Below, piece by piece: positions 1-6,370 of a stretch of 6,370 nt of DNA. A program made the translations under genes and the position numbers. The notes below the pieces were generated by a model, which saw only the letters and a list, made by a program, of their open reading frames with translations, was not told the origin of the DNA and made no database searches. Positions within the stretch are counted from its first letter, which is position 1; each line of letters starts with the position of its first letter. The DNA comes from Bacteroidota bacterium (GTDB lineage Bacteria; Bacteroidota; Bacteroidia; Chitinophagales; LD1): assembly GCA_028288545.1 (NCBI GenBank), contig JAQBNQ010000473.1:1-6370 (forward strand), given 5' to 3'.

Positions 1-3000
1 TGATTTGAGAAAGCGTTCCCAATTGAAATTGTTTAAACAATACATTTAGAACATCACCATTTGTTCCTTCAGATTGTGCCATCAGGGATTGTTCGCCGTT
101 TGAAAGGTTAAGATCATTTGCAAAAAAGCCGGAACTATCGAACCGGACAAAATTATCCTCGGGCAGATGCCACCTGGTATTATTTATAACCAGTTTATCG
201 TGGTTCAGGTGCAGCTTATATTGCTTTCGCTGTTCCTGTGCCAGGTTACCGCCAATAATCAGTTTATAGGCGCTGTCTCTATCATAAACACTCAATCCAA
301 ATTGCACCTTATTGTCTTTTACATTTCCCTCAAGCTTCGTTTCAGCAAGGTTCAATGGACCACTCTTTGTATTGGCCACTGATATTTTATAATCGAGAGC
401 ATCCTTGTTTGCAGACACTTTTACTTTTGCGTCATCCAGGCTGCTGCTACCGTAAGTAAATACAGGAACGGAAATATTTACATCAAGATTGCTTTTGCTT
501 CCATCGTATTTGGCATCCAGTTCGGCGCCATTAAATGCGGTTAATGATGGCAGCAGCACATCGTTGATGATTGGATTAGGAAGTACCTTTACTGTTAGCG
601 TAAAATTCTGATCGCTTGTGTCCAGCTTCGACGAATCGGCTTCAGAAAACATAACAAAGTAATGATTGAGCTGATGTGTGAGCGAACTAACCAGTTTTGG
701 TATTTTAACAGTGCCATCGTAATCGGCCACTACCAATCCACTATTTATTTTTAGCGCTGAATGTTTACTATCGTTGACTGACACCACAATAACCGAATCG
801 AGTTTATAGGTGTCCTTCCCTTTTACCAGTATCACATCACTAAGGCTTGCGCTGCCGTTCAGATCTTCAATATCTCCCTGCAAATCGGCGCTCAATCTGC
901 CCGAGGTGCGGATATCCTGTTGTAAAAGATTTAGAGCCTGCAGATTGGCACCGGTAATGTTCAAATCTGCTTTAACGTACTCCTGTTTTTTTACAAGAGA
1001 CAGCGCTGAATGCAAGTCCATGATCAATGCGGAATCATTTATAGCCACGTCGGCTTTATAAGTGTTGCTATCAGCGTTTGCGGTAAGGGAAATGTTGTGA
1101 TACCTGTATTTATTAAAAAACAATGATTGAATATCAGCTTTCAAATCAGTAACCATGTTGGGCAGGCTGAAACTTTTACCCGATGCGTTTGCTGTTAGCG
1201 TAACCGTTCCCAACAATTTAGGTTGCTTTAGCAGGTATCCGATATCCAATTCTTTAGTACTAAGCGAAACTATATACTGGGTGTCGCTTTTAGCCATTTT
1301 TAATTCTGCCTGTATATCCGCTGTTCCTGAACTGGTTTTCAAAGCAAGGGTTGCTTTCGCGTTTTTCACGGAGCCATTTATAGTGCCGCTAAGTGAAATA
1401 GTGGAGGGAATGTTTATAGAAGATGGTAGGTAAGTGCCAGCTATACTTTCAATATCCTTCCGGTTGGTCAATACACGGTTCAATTGCACATCGTAATTAG
1501 CGTTTATGGCATCGGGTAAGCCAACAACGTGGCCGTCCAAATCAATAATGGTAGAATCAAGTAGGCTGACAAGAAGATTACTCACCTCTAAATCCTTAAG
1601 CTTTCCATGCACCTTGCCGGTTACATTTACCACATTATCCTGGTTGGCTTTAAACACGGCTATGTTCTTTAATTGAGGGGCAAACATCAAAATATCAGCT
1701 ACGCTTACACGGGTATTTTTCAAATCCGCGTCAATACCCATATCAGCGATATTGGTGCCAAGCGAAGCAATAGACGAATAGGTAATTTTAGCATAATTAC
1801 CGATTGAGGTATGGTTTGTTGTTAAAGAAAGATCCTGTAATTCGATATGCTGATTGTCATAAACACCCCTGGCCTTTAACTGCTTTAAAACGAATCCACT
1901 TTTTTCGCGCAGAGAAATATTTTTGATGTCAGCCAATATCCTATCCGGGCTGTATGAGGCCTTTATAATATTTACATTAATATCTTTTACCAGCAAGTGA
2001 TTATAATCTACACCGGCTGGTTGGGGTTTAACATTGCTAAGGTCAAATTGAAAGCTCACTTTGGATAAAATCAATTTTTCAGACGCTATTAGCCACGGGG
2101 CAGCCGGAGAAGTAATACTATCCGCTATTGCTTTTAAAGAGATAGTATCGTTTGCATTCTTTCTTAAAATAACAATGGCATCAGTGCCCTGTATGTTCGC
2201 ATTTTTGACTTTTATGATATGCCGGTTAAGATCAATCGTATCTGGTTGAATCAATAAATTAGCTGCACTAACTTTAATAGATTGGTCACCAGGTTTATTT
2301 TGATAAACGAAATTTACACGTTGCAATGCCAGTTCATTTAAAGATAAAAGAGGCATTAAAACAATTGCTGTGTCGGGGGAGTTCTTTCCCGGTTTATTTT
2401 GAAATACGCTAACATCAGCATCCTGCAATTGCAATTTGTTACCGGTAAAACTGAGTTTACTGATATCCATGGCTTTCATGTCCAACTTCAGTTTACCAAT
2501 AAAACCCTTAATTACGGTGCCACCAACTTCATCGGTAAAACCACCCCTTATATTTTCGAGGCTCACCTTATCTACACCAACCTGCCAGGGCGCCGAACTA
2601 TCTTTACTAACGGTTTTTGGAGCGGCCTTACCGCCCGAGCCAAATGCTTTGACAATAAAGTCAAAATTGAAACTGCTATCAACTTCGTTGCGAATAATAT
2701 ATGCGGTAGCATTGGTTAGTGTAACGTCCCTTATTTCAACCTTTTTGTTTATTAATTTTAGCAAGTCAATATCTACGCTTAGTTTTTTTATATAAGCCAA
2801 AGTGTCGTGCTTCATGTCCTCAGCAAAAAGATCTTCTACCACCAGCGATTTTGGAAAATCAATATAAAGCCGGTGCAACTCAACCCGGCTATGGGTTTTG
2901 GATGAAATGAATGACACAGCCTTATGTGTAACGTAGTTTTGTACCGAGGGCAGCCTCAACAGAATTATAAACAGGATAACCAGCCCCAAAATGGTGCCGG

Positions 3001-3055
3001 TAATGCCCGCTATAACCTTAAGAATTATTTTAAAAGCCCTTTTCAATAATTGCAC
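1..3055 (-). CDS. TamB/AsmA-like envelope biogenesis protein, C-terminus beyond the left edge
   Basis: One frame stays open from about 3055 to base 1 on the minus strand, giving ~1018 codons with no stop or frameshift; the gene is cut by the window edge. The N-terminus is basic (KRAFK), followed by a single hydrophobic anchor at about residues 10-33, then LRLPSVQNYV, the usual opening of Bacteroidota TamB-type proteins. After it come long stretches of alternating polar and hydrophobic residues, as expected for the beta-taco groove of the AsmA/TamB superfamily. A Gly/Ser/Lys-rich linker lies near residues 139-154, before W157. A conserved-looking LSGTINGSVKNAKATL segment falls around residues 545-565. 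Family members are inner-membrane anchored, span the periplasm and are linked to outer-membrane protein assembly or phospholipid transport. Bacteroidota members usually run to about 1400-1700 residues, so the diagnostic C-terminal TamB (DUF490) domain should lie to the left. No ATG is available at the start: GTG at 3055 or TTG at 3046 are the options after an in-frame TGA at 3067-3065. I chose GTG as the longest. A general AsmA-family label is the main alternative. Confidence 0.85.
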   Translation of the reverse strand, partial: MQLLKRAFKIILKVIAGITGTILGLVILFIILLRLPSVQNYVTHKAVSFISSKTHSRVELHRLYIDFPKSLVVEDLFAEDMKHDTLAYIKKLSVDIDLLKLINKKVEIRDVTLTNATAYIIRNEVDSSFNFDFIVKAFGSGGKAAPKTVSKDSSAPWQVGVDKVSLENIRGGFTDEVGGTVIKGFIGKLKLDMKAMDISKLSFTGNKLQLQDADVSVFQNKPGKNSPDTAIVLMPLLSLNELALQRVNFVYQNKPGDQSIKVSAANLLIQPDTIDLNRHIIKVKNANIQGTDAIVILRKNANDTISLKAIADSITSPAAPWLIASEKLILSKVSFQFDLSNVKPQPAGVDYNHLLVKDINVNIIKASYSPDRILADIKNISLREKSGFVLKQLKARGVYDNQHIELQDLSLTTNHTSIGNYAKITYSSIASLGTNIADMGIDADLKNTRVSVADILMFAPQLKNIAVFKANQDNVVNVTGKVHGKLKDLEVSNLLVSLLDSTIIDLDGHVVGLPDAINANYDVQLNRVLTNRKDIESIAGTYLPSSINIPSTISLSGTINGSVKNAKATLALKTSSGTADIQAELKMAKSDTQYIVSLSTKELDIGYLLKQPKLLGTVTLTANASGKSFSLPNMVTDLKADIQSLFFNKYRYHNISLTANADSNTYKADVAINDSALIMDLHSALSLVKKQEYVKADLNITGANLQALNLLQQDIRTSGRLSADLQGDIEDLNGSASLSDVILVKGKDTYKLDSVIVVSVNDSKHSALKINSGLVVADYDGTVKIPKLVSSLTHQLNHYFVMFSEADSSKLDTSDQNFTLTVKVLPNPIINDVLLPSLTAFNGAELDAKYDGSKSNLDVNISVPVFTYGSSSLDDAKVKVSANKDALDYKISVANTKSGPLNLAETKLEGNVKDNKVQFGLSVYDRDSAYKLIIGGNLAQEQRKQYKLHLNHDKLVINNTRWHLPEDNFVRFDSSGFFANDLNLSNGEQSLMAQSEGTNGDVLNVLFKQFQLGTLSQI

Positions 3056-3079
3056 AATTGGGATTCAGAATTGATACTG

Positions 3080-3115
3080 TTTGAACTTAAGCTATTTCCT
3101 GCCAGCTTAATTTTG
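3080..3115 (+). promoter_or_regulatory. Candidate Bacteroidota-type promoter
   Basis: TAATTTTG at 3108-3115 matches the Bacteroidota -7 consensus TAnnTTTG at every fixed position. A TTTG at 3080-3083 could serve as the -33 element, but the 24-base spacer is longer than the usual ~19 bases. Transcription would begin near 3120-3125 and run right towards the terminator at 3321-3355. Such short AT-rich matches arise easily by chance in this DNA, so the call is tentative. Confidence 0.3.
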
Positions 3116-3121
3116 TTTAGA

Positions 3122-3350
3122 AAAAAACATGCCATTATTAGGGCCAAGGCCATCAATTTGAAGCTTTTATATGCACTTTGAAACAATGTTCTATATAACC
3201 ATTAATCAGGGTCAAAGTTGTTAAAATCAATTTTAACTTAATAAATGCTCCTTTTCATAAACTAATTAAGTGTCTTTGGCGTTTAATAATTGAAGTAAAA
3301 ATCGAAAGATTTGCTTTAGGGCAGGATACAGAAATGTATTCCTGCTTTTT
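3122..3350 (+). ncRNA. Candidate small RNA or untranslated leader ending at an intrinsic terminator
   Basis: This is inferred from a perfect -7-type element just upstream (3108-3115) and a strong rightward terminator at the 3' end, with no protein gene between them. The transcript would be about 230 nucleotides. It would contain a GGCC-AA-GGCC hairpin near its 5' end and the AT-rich 18-bp palindrome at 3220-3237. It does not resemble tRNA, 6S, tmRNA, RNase P or SRP RNA as far as I can judge by eye. The alternative is a terminated leader (attenuator) of the DUF763 gene, whose start lies 87 bases past the terminator. The 5' end is a guess; the 3' end is much better supported. Confidence 0.3.
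3220..3237. repeat. 18-bp AT-rich palindrome, possible operator
   Basis: GTTAAAAT and ATTTTAAC are perfect inverted copies separated by CA. The two-base centre makes a stable RNA hairpin unlikely, so a site for a dimeric DNA-binding protein is the more natural reading. It lies in the middle of the divergent intergenic region, where it could act on either direction. Low complexity (mostly A and T) raises the chance of coincidence, and no regulator gene is visible nearby. Confidence 0.35.
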
Positions 3351-3355
3351 ATTTT
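3321..3355 (+). terminator. Strong rho-independent terminator, rightward, with no protein gene upstream
   Basis: GCAGGATACA (3321-3330) pairs with TGTATTCCTGC (3335-3345) in a 10-bp stem with one bulged T. It is capped by a GAAA loop and followed directly by TTTTTATTTT. The lower stem is GC-rich (GCAGG/CCTGC), as in classic intrinsic terminators. On the opposite strand no T-run follows the stem, so it acts only on rightward transcription. The flanking gene to the left runs the other way, so the terminated transcript must start within the intergenic region or be antisense to the start of the TamB-like gene. Confidence 0.75.
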
Positions 3356-3430
3356 AACAGGGCAACATTCTGCTAACTAATTGTTGTGAATATTAACACC
3401 GTTTTCGAAAAAGCAAGGCCCTCATTTTTA

Positions 3431-3438
3431 TAACTTCG
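3431..3438 (+). promoter_or_regulatory. Weak -7-like element abutting the DUF763 start codon
   Basis: TAACTTCG differs from the Bacteroidota -7 consensus TAnnTTTG at one fixed position. It ends only three bases before the GTG at 3442, so transcription from it would start at or next to the first codon and give a leaderless or near-leaderless mRNA. A clear -33 TTTG at the proper distance is absent; TTCG at 3404-3407 is the nearest resemblance, 23 bases away. This is a weak call. Confidence 0.22.
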
Positions 3439-3441
3439 CAC

Positions 3442-4665
3442 GTGCCTAAATTGCATTTTGGCCGAACAGGCCACGCTGATCTTCCGTTACATTATGGACA
3501 AGTTCCCATATGGTTGGCCCAGAGAATGAGTTTACTTGGCGGAGCCATTGTTGAGTCTATTATTTTACAATATGGCAAATCAAAAGTGCTTAGTCAATTA
3601 AGTGATCCTTTTTGGTTTCAGGCATTAGGTTGCGTAATGGGCATGGATTGGCACTCCTCCGGTATTACCACTTCGGTAATGGGCGCTTTAAAAAAGGCAA
3701 TCAACCCAAAGTCGCACGAGTTAGGACTTTATATTTGTGGGGGAAAAGGAAGGTTCTCGAAAGAAACTCCTTCAGAACTTCTTGCCATAGCGCATAAAAC
3801 AGGATTGAATGGAGCGGAACTGGTTCGATGCAGCAAACTAAGTGCAAAGGTAGATAACACAGCTGTGCAGGATGGCTTTCAGCTATACCTGCACTCTTTT
3901 ATTTTATCCAGTGATGGCGAATGGGCAGTTGTGCAGCAGGGCATGAATAACAACACAGCAATGGCACGACGTTATCATTGGCATTCAAAGCAGTTGAAAT
4001 CCTTTTTGGAGGAACCGCACACAAGTATTTACGGCATAAACCAGGGAGAAATACTAAACCTTACCGATGCCAGGGCACAAAACAGCAAAAGCAATATTCT
4101 GAATATTGTAAAGGAAGATCCGGCCCTGATGTTTCCTGAAATTAAAAAGATTGTAATGCCATCACATCACGATGTACGTGCGAAAGATGTAAACCTAAAA
4201 CGCCTGGGAAGTATTTTAGCATTAGCCCATGAAAAAGAGTTGGGCGATTTCGAATCGCTATTAATGCTTAAAGGAGTTGGACCCAGAACTATACAATCAC
4301 TGGCACTGGTAAGCGAGGTAATACATGGCTCGCCTTCCCGCTTTACTGACCCTGCCCGCTTTTCATTTGCACATGGCGGCAAGGATGGCCATCCTTTTCC
4401 GGTGCCATTGAAGGTGTATGACGAGACGATTCAAATTCTGCGCGAGTCGGTAGAAAAAGCTAAAATAAATAACTCAGAAAAGCAGTTGGCCATAAAAAAT
4501 TTATCTACGGTTGCGCAAATGTTAGAGAAAGATTTCACCCCAAATGCAAACTTTGATAAGGTAATAGAAAAGGAACGAAGGGAATCTTATAAATATGGAG
4601 GGCGTACCGTTTTTGGCAGAGCTAAGCCACCCACAACCGGCAGCAAACAGTTGGAAATGTTTTAA
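3442..4665 (+). CDS. DUF763 domain-containing protein
   Basis: This 407-residue protein matches DUF763 from end to end as I remember the family, which occurs in archaea and bacteria and has no established function. The N-terminal hallmark HADLPLHYGQVPIWLAQRM is followed by D69-W70-H71-S72-S73-G74, CGGKG at 99-103, DNTAVQDGFQLY from about 138, YHWH at 178-181, SHHDV at 241-245 and an AHGGKDGHPF stretch at 310-319. LMLKGVGPRT (274-283) has the GVG turn of a helix-hairpin-helix DNA-binding motif. The many invariant-looking Asp and His residues would fit a metal site, but that is inference. The protein ends in QLEMF (403-407), similar to the bacterial sliding-clamp-binding consensus QLxLF. No signal peptide or membrane segment is visible, so it is probably cytoplasmic. 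The start is GTG at 3442: an in-frame TAA at 3394 lies upstream with no ATG in between, and the conserved region begins about ten residues in. TTG at 3451 is the only nearby alternative. No Shine-Dalgarno sequence is present. It is divergent from the TamB-like gene and convergent with the hydrolase gene. Confidence 0.92.
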   Translation: MPKLHFGRTGHADLPLHYGQVPIWLAQRMSLLGGAIVESIILQYGKSKVLSQLSDPFWFQALGCVMGMDWHSSGITTSVMGALKKAINPKSHELGLYICGGKGRFSKETPSELLAIAHKTGLNGAELVRCSKLSAKVDNTAVQDGFQLYLHSFILSSDGEWAVVQQGMNNNTAMARRYHWHSKQLKSFLEEPHTSIYGINQGEILNLTDARAQNSKSNILNIVKEDPALMFPEIKKIVMPSHHDVRAKDVNLKRLGSILALAHEKELGDFESLLMLKGVGPRTIQSLALVSEVIHGSPSRFTDPARFSFAHGGKDGHPFPVPLKVYDETIQILRESVEKAKINNSEKQLAIKNLSTVAQMLEKDFTPNANFDKVIEKERRESYKYGGRTVFGRAKPPTTGSKQLEMF

Positions 4666-4671
4666 GCGGTT

Positions 4672-4690
4672 AAGCAATCTATAATTGCTT
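4672..4690. terminator. Possible weak bidirectional hairpin between convergent genes
   Basis: AAGCAAT (4672-4678) and ATTGCTT (4684-4690) form a perfect 7-bp stem around a 5-base loop, seven bases after the DUF763 stop. The stem overlaps the last codons and stop of the minus-strand hydrolase gene. It has only two GC pairs and no T-run follows on either strand, so it is a poor intrinsic terminator. It is listed because it is the only structure in the 13-bp gap where two transcripts meet. Confidence 0.28.
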
Positions 4691-5242
4691 CCATTCCTCC
4701 AACATTAACACATCAGCCTGGCGCGTAAATACTTTAGTTGTTAGTACCCGGTGTACCTCCTCATCAGCATCCGCGCAGCAATCCGATAACACGGTTAAGC
4801 GGTAATCCTTATCAGCTGCTTCGCGAACTGTTGATAAAACAACACCACTGGTGGCAACCCCGGTTAATATAAGATGGTTGATATTAAACGCTCTCAACAC
4901 AACTTCAAGATCGCTGCCCGTGAATGCACTGATACGACGCTTTATAACTGTAATTTCTCCAACCGCGGGTAACAGGGCAGGATGAATTTTTAGCATTTCA
5001 TCCATATCCACCGCAAGCATTTGCTGTTTACTTGCTGTAAAACCTTTGTTATTAGCACTTATTTCCGGTGCCCCCGATCTGAATCCTACAGTAACATAAA
5101 TAACCGGAATTTGCCTATGCCGTGCAAAAGCAATGGCATCCGATACTTTATTAACAAGCAAGGAAGTATCATTAAACCGGCGAAGAATTGTTGGTTGCAT
5201 ATCCATTACCAATAATGCGCTGTGTTGTGTGTTTTGTTCCAT
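4679..5242 (-). CDS. Isochorismatase-fold (cysteine hydrolase-like) family hydrolase lacking the catalytic cysteine
   Basis: This complete 187-residue cytoplasmic protein has the length and layout of the isochorismatase/nicotinamidase superfamily. The first strand, ALLVMDMQPTIL, supplies the catalytic Asp (D14). K101 in VIKRRISAFTGSDLE matches the catalytic Lys. The third motif, TGVATSGVVLST (127-138), has the V129-A130 pair that normally forms the cis-peptide, but the position of the nucleophilic Cys is V134. The following SDCCAD (153-158) corresponds to the family's usual E-D-x-C-A segment and is not the nucleophile site. From memory, a widespread subgroup of these proteins shares the TSGVVLSTVR form, so this looks like a lineage trait rather than a recent mutation. 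True isochorismatases (EntB, PhzD) also lack the Cys, but their GVYAH-type motif is absent here. The substrate is unknown. The ATG at 5242 lies directly before the conserved first strand. It follows the exporter gene by 25 bp on the same strand, so co-transcription is likely. Confidence 0.9.
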   Translation of the reverse strand: MEQNTQHSALLVMDMQPTILRRFNDTSLLVNKVSDAIAFARHRQIPVIYVTVGFRSGAPEISANNKGFTASKQQMLAVDMDEMLKIHPALLPAVGEITVIKRRISAFTGSDLEVVLRAFNINHLILTGVATSGVVLSTVREAADKDYRLTVLSDCCADADEEVHRVLTTKVFTRQADVLMLEEWKQL

Positions 5243-5267
5243 ACCAATATTGTTTGGTGATTAACAG

Positions 5268-6370
5268 TTATATTTTTTCGATCACAGTTTCCTCCGCTTC
5301 TTCAAATTGCCTCTTATCACTTTCCTTCAGTTTTCCGGGTCTTAAAAAATTTGCTGCCACAATAGAAACAACAATGGCAGTAATGCCCTGGCAGAGTATA
5401 GCATCCGGTGAGCCTATTTGCTGCGAAAGGCCTCCTATCAGCAAGCTGCCCAAAGGCAACATACCAAAATAGGCCATGGCAACATAGCCCATTACCCGGC
5501 CCCGCATATGTACATCTGCATTCACCTGTATGATGGTAAGGCAAATAGTGTTTTGCGTCATCGCGGCAAAGCCTGATAAAACCGCAAACACCATCGCTAA
5601 TGGAAAATAACTGATTCGCGAAAAAAGAATCAGTACAACACCCAGGCCAACCATATTAAAAAGCAATACCCGGTTAAGGTCGGTGCCCGGTTTTAAAGAA
5701 GCCAAAAACAAAGTACCGCTAATGGCTCCAAACCCTATAAAACTGAATATGTAGCCAAAGGTGGTGGCGTCGCCGTTAAAAATAACTTTAGCAAAAACGG
5801 GCATTAGGGTATCATAAGGCAAAACCAACAGGCAAATCGCAGCCAGCACAATCAAAATAATACTGATTGAAGGAGTGTTCTTCAAATACGTAAATTCTTC
5901 AGAAATTTCGGATGCGATTTTCTTTTTGACCAAAGGCGCAGTGTACTTTGGTAACTTCATAAACGACAGCGAAGCGATTACCGCAACAAAACTGATTGCG
6001 TTTAAAAGAAAACAAACACCTGCTCCAAATTTTCCAAGCACGATACCGGATAAAGCGGGGCCAACCAGGCGGGCAAGATTTACCATGGAAGAATTTATTG
6101 CCAGGGCATTGGGTAAATCAGCCCGATCGGTTATCAATTGGTGTACCAGCGGCTGCCGGGCGGGAACATCAAAAGCATTGATAACGCCAAGTATAACGCT
6201 TAGCGCCAGTATTTGCCAAAGAGTATAATGCCCGGTTAGCGTTAAAATGGCCAGTAACAGCGCTTGTATCATCGAGGCCACCTGCGTAAACATCAATACT
6301 TTATGCCGGTTATATCTATCTGAAATTATGCCTCCTGCCAGCGAAAAAAGAAAAGAAGGGAATTGCGATG
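5268..6370 (-). CDS. MFS transporter of the MFS_3 / EntS-like exporter type, N-terminus beyond the right edge
   Basis: The frame stays open from the stop at 5270-5268 through to the right edge, giving about 366 visible residues of a protein usually about 400-430 long; roughly the first two membrane helices are missing. The first visible residues contain GGIISDRYNRHKVL, the MFS motif A loop between helices 2 and 3. Next come NAFDVPARQPLVHQL, LPNALAINSS and ARLVGPALSG, then CFLLNAISF, all typical of the MFS_3 (PF05977) group that includes the enterobactin exporter EntS. A central charged loop (PLVKKKIASEISEEF) separates the two halves. The C-terminal half has the typical RGRVMGYVAMAYFGMLPLG stretch, and a charged cytoplasmic tail ends the protein. 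It should be a proton-driven inner-membrane exporter; the substrate cannot be read from sequence. A TTG at 6296 could be mistaken for a start, but motif A lies upstream of it in frame, so the gene clearly begins outside the window. It probably heads an operon with the downstream hydrolase. Confidence 0.9.
   Translation of the reverse strand, partial: SQFPSFLFSLAGGIISDRYNRHKVLMFTQVASMIQALLLAILTLTGHYTLWQILALSVILGVINAFDVPARQPLVHQLITDRADLPNALAINSSMVNLARLVGPALSGIVLGKFGAGVCFLLNAISFVAVIASLSFMKLPKYTAPLVKKKIASEISEEFTYLKNTPSISIILIVLAAICLLVLPYDTLMPVFAKVIFNGDATTFGYIFSFIGFGAISGTLFLASLKPGTDLNRVLLFNMVGLGVVLILFSRISYFPLAMVFAVLSGFAAMTQNTICLTIIQVNADVHMRGRVMGYVAMAYFGMLPLGSLLIGGLSQQIGSPDAILCQGITAIVVSIVAANFLRPGKLKESDKRQFEEAEETVIEKI

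Larger units (their letters stand above)
3056..3441. other. Divergent intergenic region between the TamB-like and DUF763 genes
   Basis: This AT-rich stretch of 386 bp separates two genes pointing away from each other, so it should hold promoters for both. I see no convincing protein-coding frame in it. It contains a plus-strand -7-type element near 3108, a GGCC-AA-GGCC inverted repeat at 3132-3141, an 18-bp palindrome at 3220-3237, and a strong rightward intrinsic terminator at 3321-3355. A second weak -7-like element sits directly before the DUF763 start. No convincing promoter for the TamB-like gene was found on the minus strand. Confidence 0.8.

Noticed and set aside
167..2795. Several plus-strand open frames of 60-120 codons opposite the TamB-like gene
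   Set aside because: They lie antisense to one continuous ~1018-codon frame with clear family features, have no recognisable domains, and overlap each other in different frames.
3096..3345. Antiterminator made by TTCCTGC at 3096-3102 pairing with the left arm of the terminator
   Set aside because: The upstream copy lies before the candidate promoter, so it would not be in the transcript unless a further upstream start exists; a 7-base match may be chance.
5021..6228. Plus-strand open frames opposite the hydrolase and MFS genes, and a 75-codon minus-strand frame inside the MFS gene
   Set aside because: All are shadows of well-supported genes, with no domain signal of their own.
6294..6296. 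TTG at 6296 as the start of the MFS gene
   Set aside because: The frame is open upstream to the window edge and encodes MFS motif A there, so the true start lies outside.
4679..6370. An enterobactin-like siderophore locus (isochorismatase plus EntS-like exporter)
   Set aside because: The hydrolase lacks the GVYAH-type motif and carrier domain of EntB, and no dihydroxybenzoate or NRPS gene is present. The exporter family is broad.
1..6370. tRNA, rRNA, CRISPR arrays, insertion sequences or phage genes
   Set aside because: Nothing resembling tRNA arms, regular spaced repeats, transposase motifs or terminal inverted repeats was found on reading both strands by eye.

Overview
The window looks like chromosomal DNA of a member of the Bacteroidota. 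The evidence is the protein families (a large TamB-type envelope protein of the Bacteroidota pattern, a DUF763 protein and an MFS_3 exporter), the moderate-to-low GC content, the AT-rich intergenic DNA, the lack of Shine-Dalgarno sequences before every visible start, and a sequence matching the Bacteroidota -7 promoter element TAnnTTTG. A Sphingobacteriaceae-like genome (Pedobacter or Mucilaginibacter type) is a guess from overall feel, not something proven here.

Layout. Positions 1-3055 (minus strand) hold the first ~1018 codons of one uninterrupted reading frame, a TamB/AsmA-like inner-membrane-anchored protein whose C-terminus lies beyond the left edge. Positions 3056-3441 are a 386-bp divergent intergenic region. 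It carries a well-formed intrinsic terminator pointing rightward with no protein gene in front of it, an 18-bp palindrome, and candidate promoter elements. Positions 3442-4665 (plus) encode a complete 407-residue DUF763 protein with a helix-hairpin-helix-like motif and a C-terminal QLEMF that resembles a sliding-clamp-binding peptide. Thirteen bases further on, convergently, lies a minus-strand pair that probably forms one operon: an MFS_3-type exporter (5268 to the right edge, N-terminus missing) followed 25 bp downstream by an isochorismatase-fold hydrolase (4679-5242) that lacks the usual nucleophilic cysteine.

How the genes work together. There is no sign that all four proteins share one pathway. 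The TamB-like protein belongs to outer-membrane biogenesis or lipid transport. The DUF763 protein looks nucleic-acid related. The hydrolase and exporter may share a small-molecule substrate. No mobile element, CRISPR array, tRNA or rRNA was seen. The most notable signals are the orphan terminator, which suggests a small RNA or a leader attenuator upstream of the DUF763 gene, and the combination of an HhH-like motif with a terminal clamp-like peptide in the uncharacterised DUF763 protein.
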